Source: Vibrio sp. SNU_ST1 (GTDB lineage: Bacteria > Pseudomonadota > Gammaproteobacteria > Enterobacterales > Vibrionaceae). From it: a stretch of 64,000 nucleotides of DNA. The stretch lies in assembly GCF_030563405.1 (NCBI RefSeq), contig NZ_CP130748.1:1860001-1924000 (forward strand), read 5' to 3'. Below, one piece after another: positions 38,410-47,868 of the stretch. The translations under genes and the position numbers were made by a program. The stretch's first letter is position 1. Every line of letters starts with the position of its first letter. The notes beneath the pieces are model-generated. The model was not told the origin of the DNA, did no database searches, and saw only the letters and a list, made by a program, of their open reading frames with translations.

Positions 38410-41400
38410 TTACCTTATTAGTTGTACGCCGCCGATAACGGCTCCGGGGGTCATGCCTTTGCTATCCAAACGTGAGCTTTCATACTCCCATTTGAGCTGT
38501 GTAACATTCGTAGGTAGCTCAACAAAGTGAACACCATACAAACGGGATTTTATTTTACGAGGCACACTGACAGAATAAGTACCAATAGAAGGCAGTGATG
38601 TCCACTCTGTACCAGCTTTAGTCCATACTTCGTCGCCTATATTATAGGCTTTCCAAACTTCCTTTCCGTTAGCATATAGTTTCAATGTACCTGATGGGTA
38701 ATCGTCCGCACCGGTCCAACCTTTGCCTGCCGCAGCTGCTCTGAAACGTACACCAGACCACTTACCAGCAGGACTATCCACTTGTAAGCTCAACGTTTTT
38801 TGTTTGCCACCTAAGTATATATGACCTTCCCAGTTAGTAGTCCCACCGTTGTCAATTGTCCAAGTATTACCATATAGGTCGTTATAACTATTTTGCGTTG
38901 CTGGCCAACCAAATAAGCAGGTTACACCTGATTTGACTTCACAGTCAGGTATAGCGGCACCGTTACTAATTTCAGAGTGACTGAATGCAACTTCTTGACG
39001 GCCATTAACTAGATTGTTTCGAACTGACCACACTTCACCAACCGAACCATTGGCGTCGACACGCCAATAAAGTGCTTTATCGTTCGCATTTAACGCTACT
39101 GTATGCGTACCTGAAATACCATTACCAGTTTTTCCAGTAGACCAAGATTTACCATCACGACTGATCATCAATTTGTATGCTGATGACTTAGACAATTTCC
39201 AAGTTAATGTTTTATTTCCAGAAAACGCCACATCTTCGCCGTTGTATGGGCGTGGCGCATAAGGGTACACGTAACTATTGCTAGTCAGTTGTTTAATCTG
39301 ATCGTCAGTTAATGCAAATGACCTTAACTCCACATCATCTATACGTAAGTAACGACTCTGGCTTTTCTGCAGCTCTTGCTTATGTAACTCATCGGTATCC
39401 CACCATGCTTGTCCAATAGTTAGACCTTGGCTAATACTTGACGCTCTTCGGCTACCCCCCCCCCATAGTCCAGCATAACCTTTAGGAAGGTTAACCTCAT
39501 TTTGTGCTTCATCGACTAGCTGCTGTTTAACCCCATCAATCCACAAACTTGCTTTATTTGTTGCTCGGTCAACACGTACTGCTACGGTATGCCAAGCACT
39601 ATCTGCTGATAGCAGTGATTCCGTTATCATCGAAATAACACGGTAGTCTGTGCCACCTTTATACGTAGAAAACTGACGAGATTTCATGTACCACTTAAGC
39701 TTTCCATCCTTAAGCAGTCGTAAATGATATCCTTCCCTTTCCATACCTCGGTTAAACAAGTTAATATCATGAGGAAGCAGAGTTCCAACTTTCACTTTCA
39801 ATGAAACGGTGAAACTATCATCACCGAGATCAAATGCATGACCGTAGTGAGTATGGTATTTAAACGACTCCGGCACATCGTATTTGCTCTTAATTGACGC
39901 AACCGCTTCATGAGCGCCTAACGTTAATGTCTTCCCATAGGAATCATTAGTTACCGATTTTGAGTAATCAGCCCAAACGTCCTTCCCTGATCGCCAATCA
40001 CGGCTAACATGAAGTTGGCTTGGCAAACCAGTTTGCTCGTTAGGAATCCAAAAATCATCAATTGAGCTTTCAAATCCAAATCTTGCGTACAAGCCAGAGC
40101 TTGTTACTTTTAAGTGAACTTCTTCACGATCGTATAACTGTTTTCCATGATGCTTAGTTGAGTCGGTGATTTGATAAAAGAATGAGTCTTCACCCACAAA
40201 CCCTTTCGGTGGTGTGTAGCTCAACTTATCTCCAGCGATACTGACTTTACCGCCTTGAACAGTAAGTGAATCTACTTGAGCTATTGATATAGAATCCCCA
40301 TTAGCATCAAAGTCATTTTTCAATACATCTAATGTTTTTGGTGTATCACGTAACACACCAAAGTGATCAATTTTAGCCGACGGTGGTAGCGGGTAATCAG
40401 CAGGACCTACAAGTGTTCGCCTAGCCACTCGGTTTTTGTAACCAACGAAACCAATATCCCCAACATGAGCTTCACCACCTTGTGAGGTTTCCTCCTCGCC
40501 TCCCGTGTGATGACCTGTACCTAAATAATGTGACGTTTCATGTAAAGCAACGCCATCAGCTCGCACCATTTGTGCCATAGAGCGAACATAAGAGCCCCAA
40601 TTTACACCTAATACCCCATTGCCTTTAAGATCGATCATCCGGTGACGCAAATCCCAAGATCGTGCTTTTCTTCTATCATCCCACCAACGTCGTGTTGCAT
40701 CTTTAATTGGGATATTCTCACTTTGGTAGCCCCAAGCTTCACAGCGAGCATGAGTACTACTTTTTATACACTGTTGATAATGGTCATCTAAATATCCCCA
40801 TGTCTCTATAAGCACATCATTGACAGAGAATCGAATTAACGCATCACGACTAAATACATAATCAACCAAGTTTATGTAGTAATCGACCAGAACCATCGCA
40901 TCATCTAAATTACCACCGGCTTGGTCCATAAAGGTTTGATAGCTAACTTGAACCGAAGTGTTGATCTTGTTCAATTTAATATCTGCCATATTCGCAGGTA
41001 ACAAGTTATCTAAGCCCGAAACGGGGTTATCCGGCGTTTCGTCTATTGCCTTAATCGACTTCTGGACTCCATCTAACAAGCTACTTTGGGAAGAAACTGA
41101 CGAAAAACTAGCCTTTAACGGTTGGATAGATCCTGCCGTTTTCCCCCCAATAACCGCCGCATCCTTAATAGCCCACACTCGATGACTGCCACGAAAAGCG
41201 GTTACATATAATTTATTTTTAGTGGTAAGAGCCGCAATAACTTGTGTATTGTCATCACTGGTATCTACACCTCGGTAAACACGAATGTCTGGAGTCTTAA
41301 TAGTGCTCGAAGGTGCGTTCCCGTTAATACGATGATCCCATAGATATACTTTCATATCGGGTTCTCGAATAGAGTAACGATTTAGCTCTAACGTACGCTT

Positions 41401-41556
41401 TTTTCCATTAACAATAATTTCAACAGAAAGCTCTGACGGTGATGCTTTCGTTGGCTTATAGACCATAGGTTTATGGCCTTCATTTTTGCTATCTTTACAG
41501 CCCCCAGCAGTGACCACTGCTAAAGCCACGAAAAACAGACTCAGTGTTTTCTTCAT
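38410..41556 (-). CDS. Large lipoprotein with zinc metallopeptidase motif, LamG and cadherin-like domains (copy 2)
   Basis: A paralogue of the gene at 35075-38224 with the same architecture over 1,048 residues. The lipobox is TAGGC (C20) and the zinc site LHETSHYLGTGHH (H339, E340, H343, H349), again without an evident Met-turn. The cadherin-like, LamG and C-terminal domains follow. The first 120 residues are almost identical between copies, and the middle and C terminus diverge more. A run of ten G in the coding strand (codons 698-701, in LWGGGS within the LamG region) is absent from copy 1, which has WGAGS there. A one-base slip would remove about 350 residues, leaving the protease part. 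Confidence 0.85.
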   Translation of the reverse strand: MKKTLSLFFVALAVVTAGGCKDSKNEGHKPMVYKPTKASPSELSVEIIVNGKKRTLELNRYSIREPDMKVYLWDHRINGNAPSSTIKTPDIRVYRGVDTSDDNTQVIAALTTKNKLYVTAFRGSHRVWAIKDAAVIGGKTAGSIQPLKASFSSVSSQSSLLDGVQKSIKAIDETPDNPVSGLDNLLPANMADIKLNKINTSVQVSYQTFMDQAGGNLDDAMVLVDYYINLVDYVFSRDALIRFSVNDVLIETWGYLDDHYQQCIKSSTHARCEAWGYQSENIPIKDATRRWWDDRRKARSWDLRHRMIDLKGNGVLGVNWGSYVRSMAQMVRADGVALHETSHYLGTGHHTGGEEETSQGGEAHVGDIGFVGYKNRVARRTLVGPADYPLPPSAKIDHFGVLRDTPKTLDVLKNDFDANGDSISIAQVDSLTVQGGKVSIAGDKLSYTPPKGFVGEDSFFYQITDSTKHHGKQLYDREEVHLKVTSSGLYARFGFESSIDDFWIPNEQTGLPSQLHVSRDWRSGKDVWADYSKSVTNDSYGKTLTLGAHEAVASIKSKYDVPESFKYHTHYGHAFDLGDDSFTVSLKVKVGTLLPHDINLFNRGMEREGYHLRLLKDGKLKWYMKSRQFSTYKGGTDYRVISMITESLLSADSAWHTVAVRVDRATNKASLWIDGVKQQLVDEAQNEVNLPKGYAGLWGGGSRRASSISQGLTIGQAWWDTDELHKQELQKSQSRYLRIDDVELRSFALTDDQIKQLTSNSYVYPYAPRPYNGEDVAFSGNKTLTWKLSKSSAYKLMISRDGKSWSTGKTGNGISGTHTVALNANDKALYWRVDANGSVGEVWSVRNNLVNGRQEVAFSHSEISNGAAIPDCEVKSGVTCLFGWPATQNSYNDLYGNTWTIDNGGTTNWEGHIYLGGKQKTLSLQVDSPAGKWSGVRFRAAAAGKGWTGADDYPSGTLKLYANGKEVWKAYNIGDEVWTKAGTEWTSLPSIGTYSVSVPRKIKSRLYGVHFVELPTNVTQLKWEYESSRLDSKGMTPGAVIGGVQLIR
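39455..39464. repeat. Ten-base C/G homopolymer inside metallopeptidase copy 2
   Basis: Ten C on the plus strand are ten G in the coding strand of the gene at 38410-41556. It lies inside a coding region, which makes it a candidate phase-variation tract. Confidence 0.85.
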
Positions 41557-41817
41557 TCTAAAGAGTTCCTTCATGTTTACCGCCCTAAACATGAACAAAA
41601 ACAACATTGTTAGCAATGAATTACGTTAAACAAAACCGCATCGACGCACAGTCGTTCCAAATGGAAATGCCGAAAAATTCCTTAAATCAAATTTTCGAAG
41701 CTGTTAGTTATAAATCGTTTTAATAAATTCTAGGTTTTGAGTTGTAACAACCTTATATGAAAGGTATAAATACCGGAGTTATTATTACCTCCCTCTCAAT
41801 TGACATGGATGAAGATT

Positions 41818-43008
41818 ATGTTTGAAAAAGTGTTAGCAGCTCCCGCCGATCCTATTCTCGGCCTTACTGAAGAATTTAAAAAAGACTCTCGTGAAGAGAA
41901 AATTAACCTTGGTGTTGGCATCTACAAAAATGAAGATGGTCAAACACCGGTACTTAAAACAGTAAAGAAAGCAGAAGCTGCACTTCTTGAAAACGAAAAA
42001 ACCAAATCTTACCTAACGATTGAAGGTACCGCTGAATACGGGCTAGCCGTTCAGAAACTTCTTTTTGGTGCAGACGCAGAGATCGTAACATCTCAACGCG
42101 CTAAAACAGCACAAGCTCCAGGTGGTACGGGTGCACTTCGCGTAGCGGGTGAATTCATCAAGCGCCAATTGGGTGACGTTAAAATCTGGATAAGTAACCC
42201 AACTTGGGCTAACCACAACGGTGTTTTCGCTGCTGCAGGTATCGAGACTGCTCAATACAGCTACTACAACGCTGAAACAAAAGACAAAGACTTCGCTGGC
42301 ATGGTTGCTGACCTAGAGAAAGCTTCTGAAGGCGATATCGTTCTTCTTCACGGCTGCTGCCATAACCCAACAGGTATCGACCCAACCGCTGACGAGTGGG
42401 AAGTACTGGCTAAACTGGTTGCTGAGAAGAAACTACTTCCTCTATTCGATTTTGCTTATCAAGGTTTTGCAAAAGGCGTTGAAGAAGATGCGGCTGGCCT
42501 GCGTGTTTTTGCTAAATACAACAAAGAGATCCTAGTGGCAAGCTCATTCTCTAAGAACTTCGGTTTGTACAACGAGCGTGTAGGTGCGTTCACTCTGGTT
42601 GCTGAATCAGCAGACGTAGCAACAACAGCGTTTTCTCAAGTTAAGAGCATCATTCGCTCTATCTACTCGAACCCACCAGCGCACGGCAGTGCTGTAGTCA
42701 CTCACATCCTTGGCGATGCTGACCTACGTGCTGAATGGGAAGCGGAAGTGGCAGAAATGCGTGACCGTATCCAAGAGATGCGTGAGCTATTCGTAGCAAC
42801 ACTGAAATCTGAAGGCGTTGATGCAGACTTCACATTCATCGAACGCCAAAATGGTATGTTCTCTTTCTCTGGCCTAAGCAAAGAGCAAGTAACTCGCCTG
42901 AAAGACGAATTTGCTATCTACATTGTTGGCTCTGGCCGTATCAGCGTAGCAGGCATGACTAAGTCAAACATGGGTCCTCTATGTAAAGGTATTGCTGCGG
43001 TTCTTTAA
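41818..43008 (+). CDS. aspC: Aspartate/aromatic amino acid aminotransferase
   Basis: This PLP enzyme of fold type I, 396 residues like AspC and TyrB, transfers amino groups among aspartate, aromatic amino acids and 2-oxoglutarate. The start [16 protein letters not shown] is typical. The PLP lysine lies in [16 protein letters not shown]. The choice between AspC and TyrB is not possible from sequence, so the symbol is provisional. The start is the ATG with GGATGAAG upstream, rather than one six codons earlier. Codon use suggests high expression. It is monocistronic with a terminator. Confidence 0.93.
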   Translation: MFEKVLAAPADPILGLTEEFKKDSREEKINLGVGIYKNEDGQTPVLKTVKKAEAALLENEKTKSYLTIEGTAEYGLAVQKLLFGADAEIVTSQRAKTAQAPGGTGALRVAGEFIKRQLGDVKIWISNPTWANHNGVFAAAGIETAQYSYYNAETKDKDFAGMVADLEKASEGDIVLLHGCCHNPTGIDPTADEWEVLAKLVAEKKLLPLFDFAYQGFAKGVEEDAAGLRVFAKYNKEILVASSFSKNFGLYNERVGAFTLVAESADVATTAFSQVKSIIRSIYSNPPAHGSAVVTHILGDADLRAEWEAEVAEMRDRIQEMRELFVATLKSEGVDADFTFIERQNGMFSFSGLSKEQVTRLKDEFAIYIVGSGRISVAGMTKSNMGPLCKGIAAVL

Positions 43009-43043
43009 TCGCAAAGCCCAATTTGTAGACCGATAAATACATG

Positions 43044-43071
43044 AAAGCCAGCGATTAAGCTGGCTTTTTTT
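43044..43071 (+). terminator. Terminator of the aminotransferase gene
   Basis: A 9-bp stem (AAAGCCAGC with GCTGGCTTT), 6-base loop and T run lie 35 bases after the stop. Confidence 0.92.
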
Positions 43072-43120
43072 CTGATATTGATGTATGAATCGTTAACGCA
43101 CTGAGCCTCTATATCGTTAG

Positions 43121-43762
43121 CTAATACTCTAGGACAAACTCCACACCCAGTTCATTTGTACGTTCGCTACGAATCTTACCTTTGCCATCTCGGTGTTGAT
43201 AAGAAGCACCAATCGCAAATTTGTTGGTCACTAAATAGTGTAAACCTAGGTGGTAGACTTCCTCGTCAAACAAGTCACTGCGATTCACTTGTACACTGCC
43301 ATTAGCAATCCAACGTTTCGCAAAGCCATAGTTGAGCTCCGCTTTTATCCCTTGGATCAACTCCGTATCTGACGAGCGAGTAATATTCGTTCCATTATCT
43401 TCGACTTCCCCCTTAGTGATACCAAGCAGGTAGTAAGCCACGATGTCTAGATCTCGCTTAATACTGTAACGGTATCCAATGCCCGGCATAAGGGTATCCA
43501 TTCGAGTTGTTGAGTCATCTGGATGAATAAAACGTGCACTGTAGTCGCCCAACAACAGCCAATCATCCGTCATTGCATAACTGACACCTAATCCATACGA
43601 GGATGCATTATTATTGCTGCCAGCATCTTCATTCAAACTTCCCGAATGAACAGTGGCGTATATATGGTCATAATCCAGAATATCCACACTGTGGGTCTCG
43701 GCCCACGAACTTGGAGAAAACATAAAAACTGCAGACACTAAACCAAGTTTCCACTTCAGCAT
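43121..43762 (-). CDS. Outer-membrane beta-barrel protein, 213 aa
   Basis: The signal peptide ends near SSWAETHS. The mature part alternates beta strands (YGLGVSYAMTDDWLLLGDYS, GIGYRYSIKRDLDIVAYYL, GLHYLVTNKFAIGASYQH) and finishes with the aromatic strand LGVEFVLEY, as in outer-membrane barrels. The function is unknown. I use the second ATG because AAGGA stands eight bases before it, while the first ATG directly abuts that site. Confidence 0.8.
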   Translation of the reverse strand: MLKWKLGLVSAVFMFSPSSWAETHSVDILDYDHIYATVHSGSLNEDAGSNNNASSYGLGVSYAMTDDWLLLGDYSARFIHPDDSTTRMDTLMPGIGYRYSIKRDLDIVAYYLLGITKGEVEDNGTNITRSSDTELIQGIKAELNYGFAKRWIANGSVQVNRSDLFDEEVYHLGLHYLVTNKFAIGASYQHRDGKGKIRSERTNELGVEFVLEY

Positions 43763-43912
43763 TCCTATCATCCTTTAACTGCCACTCTATTAATTGAAAG
43801 ATTAGTCTATCCCTAAGACTTTAAAAAGGTTTTAGCTCACAGATTGATTTGTGACGGCAAAATATTATCAAATGTTGTACCATGAAATCATACAAACCAA
43901 TGGATGATCATT

Positions 43913-45802
43913 ATGGATGCTGAGTTATTAGAGATTCAAAACTTTCTGGCACAATACCCCCCTTTCACAGAACTCCCAGAGGAGATGTTGGCGAAAGTGA
44001 CCAGTAGCGTCGAAATTTCTTATTACCGCCAAGATACCCCTATCATTCACTTTGGTGATCAGATTAACGACCTTTACATTGTTCGAAGCGGTGAAGTAGA
44101 AGTCTATCGTCGTAAAGGTGAGCTCTATAACCGGCTGGATGAGGGACACTTATTTGGCCAAATGGGGCTACTCACCAACAATAAAGTTCGCTTCCCGGTA
44201 AAAGCAACAGAAGACACCCTACTCTACTGTATCCCTGAACCTATTTTCCAAGAACTCTACGACAACTATGATTCATTCGCTGACTTTGTCGAAGTAGAAG
44301 ATAATGCGCGACTGCGTCAGGCTAACTCAGACAGCAACGACGCTAACGATCTAACCACGTCAAAGGTAAAGACGCTGCTGACTAGCGAAGCGCCAATGAT
44401 CGAAAAAACACGAACCATCCAACAAGCTGCTACCATGATGGCACAAGATAATGTTTCATCTTTGCTGATCATCGACCCGGACATTGTCGAAGATGATGAA
44501 GACGATTCGACGCCCGTTATTGGCATCATTACCGACCGTGATCTGTGTACCCGAGTTTTAGCAGAAGGACTCGATCCGTCGGATGAAGTATCAAGTGTAA
44601 TGACAGCAGAGGTTATCTCACTCGATCATAATGCCTATGTCTACGAAGCCATGATGACCATGCTTCGCTACAACGTGCACCACCTACCAGTACTAAAAGA
44701 TAAAAAGCCTATTGGTATTATCGAAGCGACTGATATCGTACGTTACGAATCTCAAAACTCGCTGTTATTGGTAAGCAGCATCTTCCAGCAACAAAGTATC
44801 GAAGACCTAAAAGTACTTTCTGAACAAGTCAAAGACAGCTTTGTGCGCTTGGTTAACGAAGACGCCAACGCACACATGGTGGGTACCGCAATGTCGGTAA
44901 TTGGCCGTAGCTTTAAACAACGAATTATTGAACTAGCCGAAGATAGGCTAGGTAAAGCACCCATCCCTTATTGTTTCCTCGCTCTCGGCTCGATGGGGCG
45001 TGATGAGCAGCTGCTCGTTACTGACCAAGATAACGCAATTATTCTTGACGATACCTACGATGAGAAAAAGCACGGTAAGTACTTTGAAGAGCTGTCGACC
45101 TTCATTTGTGATGGCTTAGACCAATGTGGCTATGTGTACTGTACCGGTGACATCATGGCCACTAACCCAACTTGGCGTATGACACGTCGAGAATGGGAAG
45201 AATGCTTCGCTGATTGGATTGATGATCCAAACCCGAAAGCACTACTGAACGCCTCCATCTTCTTTGATTTAGATGGCGTTTATGGCCGCTTAAAATGGGC
45301 AGAACAGTTAAATAGTTTTATTGTAAGACGTGCACGTAAGAACAACCGTTTCTTGGCGTGTCTTGCTCGTAATGCACTCAACCGAACACCGCCCCTGGGC
45401 TTCTTCAAAGATTTCGTAATGGAGAAAGATGGCCGCCACAACAACTCGATCAACCTCAAACGTCGCGGCACCGCACCACTCGCAGACTTGATTCGTGTTC
45501 ACTCGTTAGCTGTAGCTTCTCGTTCGAAGAATTCATTTGAGCGTTTGGACGATATTATCGATGCAGGTATTTTGCCCAAAGGCAGAGCGCAGGATTTGAA
45601 AGACGCCATGGAGTTTATCTCCTTAGTTCGTATTCGCCACCAAGCACACGATGTCGACAACAACATCGAACCGGATAACAACATCGAACCAGAGAACCTT
45701 TCTGACTTCGAGCGACGTAATCTAAAGGATGCATTCCAAATATTAAGTAATGCGCAGAACTTCCTTAAGTTTCGTTATCAAGCCAGCAATAAGTTTAAGT
45801 AG
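43913..45802 (+). CDS. cNMP-binding/CBS/DUF294 putative nucleotidyltransferase
   Basis: This soluble protein of 629 residues has a cyclic-nucleotide-binding-like domain (about 10-130), two CBS domains (about 150-280), a DUF294 nucleotidyltransferase-like domain with ALGSMGRDEQLLVTDQDNA (the GS...D.D pattern of the polymerase-beta superfamily) and a DUF294_C region. A perfect 6-residue duplication, DNNIEP, appears near the C terminus. The reaction is unknown. It is followed after five bases by a DnaQ-like exonuclease, a common pairing in gammaproteobacteria, so the two probably act together. Confidence 0.9.
   Translation: MDAELLEIQNFLAQYPPFTELPEEMLAKVTSSVEISYYRQDTPIIHFGDQINDLYIVRSGEVEVYRRKGELYNRLDEGHLFGQMGLLTNNKVRFPVKATEDTLLYCIPEPIFQELYDNYDSFADFVEVEDNARLRQANSDSNDANDLTTSKVKTLLTSEAPMIEKTRTIQQAATMMAQDNVSSLLIIDPDIVEDDEDDSTPVIGIITDRDLCTRVLAEGLDPSDEVSSVMTAEVISLDHNAYVYEAMMTMLRYNVHHLPVLKDKKPIGIIEATDIVRYESQNSLLLVSSIFQQQSIEDLKVLSEQVKDSFVRLVNEDANAHMVGTAMSVIGRSFKQRIIELAEDRLGKAPIPYCFLALGSMGRDEQLLVTDQDNAIILDDTYDEKKHGKYFEELSTFICDGLDQCGYVYCTGDIMATNPTWRMTRREWEECFADWIDDPNPKALLNASIFFDLDGVYGRLKWAEQLNSFIVRRARKNNRFLACLARNALNRTPPLGFFKDFVMEKDGRHNNSINLKRRGTAPLADLIRVHSLAVASRSKNSFERLDDIIDAGILPKGRAQDLKDAMEFISLVRIRHQAHDVDNNIEPDNNIEPENLSDFERRNLKDAFQILSNAQNFLKFRYQASNKFK
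45656..45691 (+). repeat. In-frame 18-bp duplication
   Basis: GACAACAACATCGAACCG is followed immediately by GATAACAACATCGAACCA, giving DNNIEP twice in the DUF294 protein. It is a small local expansion in a loop. Confidence 0.85.
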
Positions 45803-45807
45803 GGCCT

Positions 45808-46524
45808 ATGAACAAACTATTCAGATCACCTGCGGTCGATTGGCCGTTTAAGTTTGCTCAGAAGCTCGAGCGCGCTCGTGACGACCGCTTAAAACACTTT
45901 TATAGCCAGCCTCTTCCTGCCCCTGACACGCCGCTTTCAGAAGTGACTTTCTTGGCTGTCGACTTTGAAACCACGGGGTTAAACCCAAACAAAGACGGCA
46001 TCATTACTATTGGTCTAGTGCCATTCACGCTCAATCGCATCTACTTGCGACAAGCCAAACACTGGACGCTAAGACCAAAACAGAAGTTGGAAGAAGAGTC
46101 TGTCGTGATTCATGGCATCACTCACAATGACATCATTGATGCGCCAGATCTTAGCGAAGTGCTGGGCGAGATCTTAGAGTCAATGGCAGGACATATCCCA
46201 GTGGTTCACTATCGTCGTATCGAACGTGATTTCTTGGATAACGCGTTGAAGGTCAGGTTAGGTGAAGGGATTGAGTTTCCAGTACTCGACACGCTCGAGA
46301 TTGAATCTCAAATCCAAAACAAACTGGCCGGCGGCCTATGGAATAAGCTAAAAGGTAAAAAACCAGCTTCAGTGAGGCTTGGTCAGAGCCGTCGTAGATA
46401 CCACTTGCCCGACTACACGCCGCATCATGCGTTAACTGATGCGATTGCGACAGCGGAGCTTCTGCAAGCACAGATTGCGCACCATTTCAGCCCTGATATG
46501 CCTGTTAAAGATTTCTGGTTATAG
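45808..46524 (+). CDS. DnaQ-like 3'-5' exonuclease
   Basis: This DEDDh-family exonuclease has 238 residues. ExoI motif is FLAVDFETTGLN (D52, E54), ExoII includes HYRRIERDFLD and ExoIII is HHALTDAIATAELL with its His and Asp. It resembles the epsilon subunit of DNA polymerase III but is a stand-alone paralogue paired with DUF294 genes. The substrate is unknown. It starts five bases after the upstream gene and is translated with it. Confidence 0.9.
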   Translation: MNKLFRSPAVDWPFKFAQKLERARDDRLKHFYSQPLPAPDTPLSEVTFLAVDFETTGLNPNKDGIITIGLVPFTLNRIYLRQAKHWTLRPKQKLEEESVVIHGITHNDIIDAPDLSEVLGEILESMAGHIPVVHYRRIERDFLDNALKVRLGEGIEFPVLDTLEIESQIQNKLAGGLWNKLKGKKPASVRLGQSRRRYHLPDYTPHHALTDAIATAELLQAQIAHHFSPDMPVKDFWL

Positions 46525-46557
46525 CTAGATTGGACACTATTTAATGGGGTATTCATA

Positions 46558-46586
46558 AAAAAGAGGAGCCGAAAACTCCTCTTTTT
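46558..46586. terminator. Bidirectional terminator, exonuclease / serC
   Basis: An 11-bp stem (AAAAAGAGGAG with CTCCTCTTTTT) and 7-base loop lie between converging genes. Confidence 0.9.
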
Positions 46587-46610
46587 ATTAGTGAACGTCG
46601 AGCTCACTGA

Positions 46611-47705
46611 TTAAGCGTATTTCTCTTCAAAGTCTTTCATGAAGTTGACTAATACTTGCACACCTTCCAAAGACATTGCGTTGTAAAGTGAAGCTCGCAT
46701 CCCACCTACCGCTCTGTGGCCTTTTAGTGATTTCAAACCAGCAGCATCAGCCAACTCTAAAAACTTAGCGTCTAGCTCTGGTTTCGCTAATTGGAATGGC
46801 ACGTTCATTCTTGAACGGTTTTCAGTGTGGACATCGTTTTTGTAGAAAGCAGAGCTATCAATCGCATTATAAAGCAGCTCAGCTTTCTCTTTGTTCACTA
46901 ATTCCATAGCTTCAACGCCACCTTGAGCTTTCAGCCACTTGAATACAAGGCCTGATAGGTACCAAGCGTACGTTGGTGGTGTGTTGAACATTGAGTCTTT
47001 TTCAGCAAGTACTTTGTAGTTAAGAATACTTGGCAGAACATCGTTAGCAAGTTCGAGCAGGTCATCACGCACGATAGCAATGCAGATACCAGCCGGGCCG
47101 ATATTCTTTTGAGCGCCAGCGTAGATAACACCGTACTGAGACACATCGATCTTACGAGACAGAATGTTAGATGACATATCCGCTACGATTGGCTTATCCG
47201 TTTGAGGAAGCTCATTAATTTCGATGCCGTCGATGGTTTCGTTTGGACAAAAGTGTACATACGCAGCTTCTGGGTCGATTTTCCAATCTTTAGCCGGAAC
47301 AACCGCCGCTTTGCCATCAATTGACGTCTTCGCGTTGAATACATCGATTTCGCAATATTTGCTCGCTTCAGTCACTGCACTTTCTGCCCAGTAGCCCGCA
47401 TCGATGTAAGTCGCTTTCGTCGCGTCACCTAAAAGATTTAAAGGAACAGCAGCGAATTGAGCACGAGCGCCCCCCTGACAGAAAAGAACTTTGTAGTTTT
47501 CTGGGATGTTCAGAAGATCACGTAAGTCCTGTTCGGACTCGTCAGCAACTTGAATAAATTCCTTGCTGCGATGGCTGATTTCCATCACGGAAGTCCCTAA
47601 ACCATTCCAATCAATAAAGTCCGCTTGCGCTTGTTTCATTACCGGTTTAGGCAGTGCCGCTGGACCAGCACTGAAGTTGAATACGTTATCTAATGTAAGT
47701 TCCAT
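46611..47705 (-). CDS. serC: Phosphoserine aminotransferase
   Basis: It transaminates 3-phosphohydroxypyruvate to phosphoserine in serine synthesis and acts in pyridoxal phosphate synthesis. The 364 residues have the expected start ([12 protein letters not shown]), [13 protein letters not shown], and the PLP lysine in [11 protein letters not shown] start at the ATG giving MELTLDN, with GGAG upstream. The 20 extra open codons before it are unlike the family. It is monocistronic. Confidence 0.96.
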   Translation of the reverse strand: MELTLDNVFNFSAGPAALPKPVMKQAQADFIDWNGLGTSVMEISHRSKEFIQVADESEQDLRDLLNIPENYKVLFCQGGARAQFAAVPLNLLGDATKATYIDAGYWAESAVTEASKYCEIDVFNAKTSIDGKAAVVPAKDWKIDPEAAYVHFCPNETIDGIEINELPQTDKPIVADMSSNILSRKIDVSQYGVIYAGAQKNIGPAGICIAIVRDDLLELANDVLPSILNYKVLAEKDSMFNTPPTYAWYLSGLVFKWLKAQGGVEAMELVNKEKAELLYNAIDSSAFYKNDVHTENRSRMNVPFQLAKPELDAKFLELADAAGLKSLKGHRAVGGMRASLYNAMSLEGVQVLVNFMKDFEEKYA

Positions 47706-47772
47706 GGGGATGATTGCTCCTGCTAAATAATAACTATGCAAGTAATACCATGTTTTACCCAACATAAAAACA

Positions 47773-47800
47773 ACAAAAGAGGTCTTAAGACCTCTTTTGT
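47773..47800 (-). terminator. Terminator of the YdgA-like gene
   Basis: A 12-bp perfect stem (ACAAAAGAGGTC with GACCTCTTTTGT), 4-base loop TTAA and following TGTTTTTATG on the minus strand lie about 70 bases past the stop at 47869, just ahead of serC. Confidence 0.85.
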
Positions 47801-47868
47801 TTTGTACCGTATAAAATGTTTAAGCTTAACCTGCTAAATCACCCTATCAGTATTCAAGCCTGTTCTGT

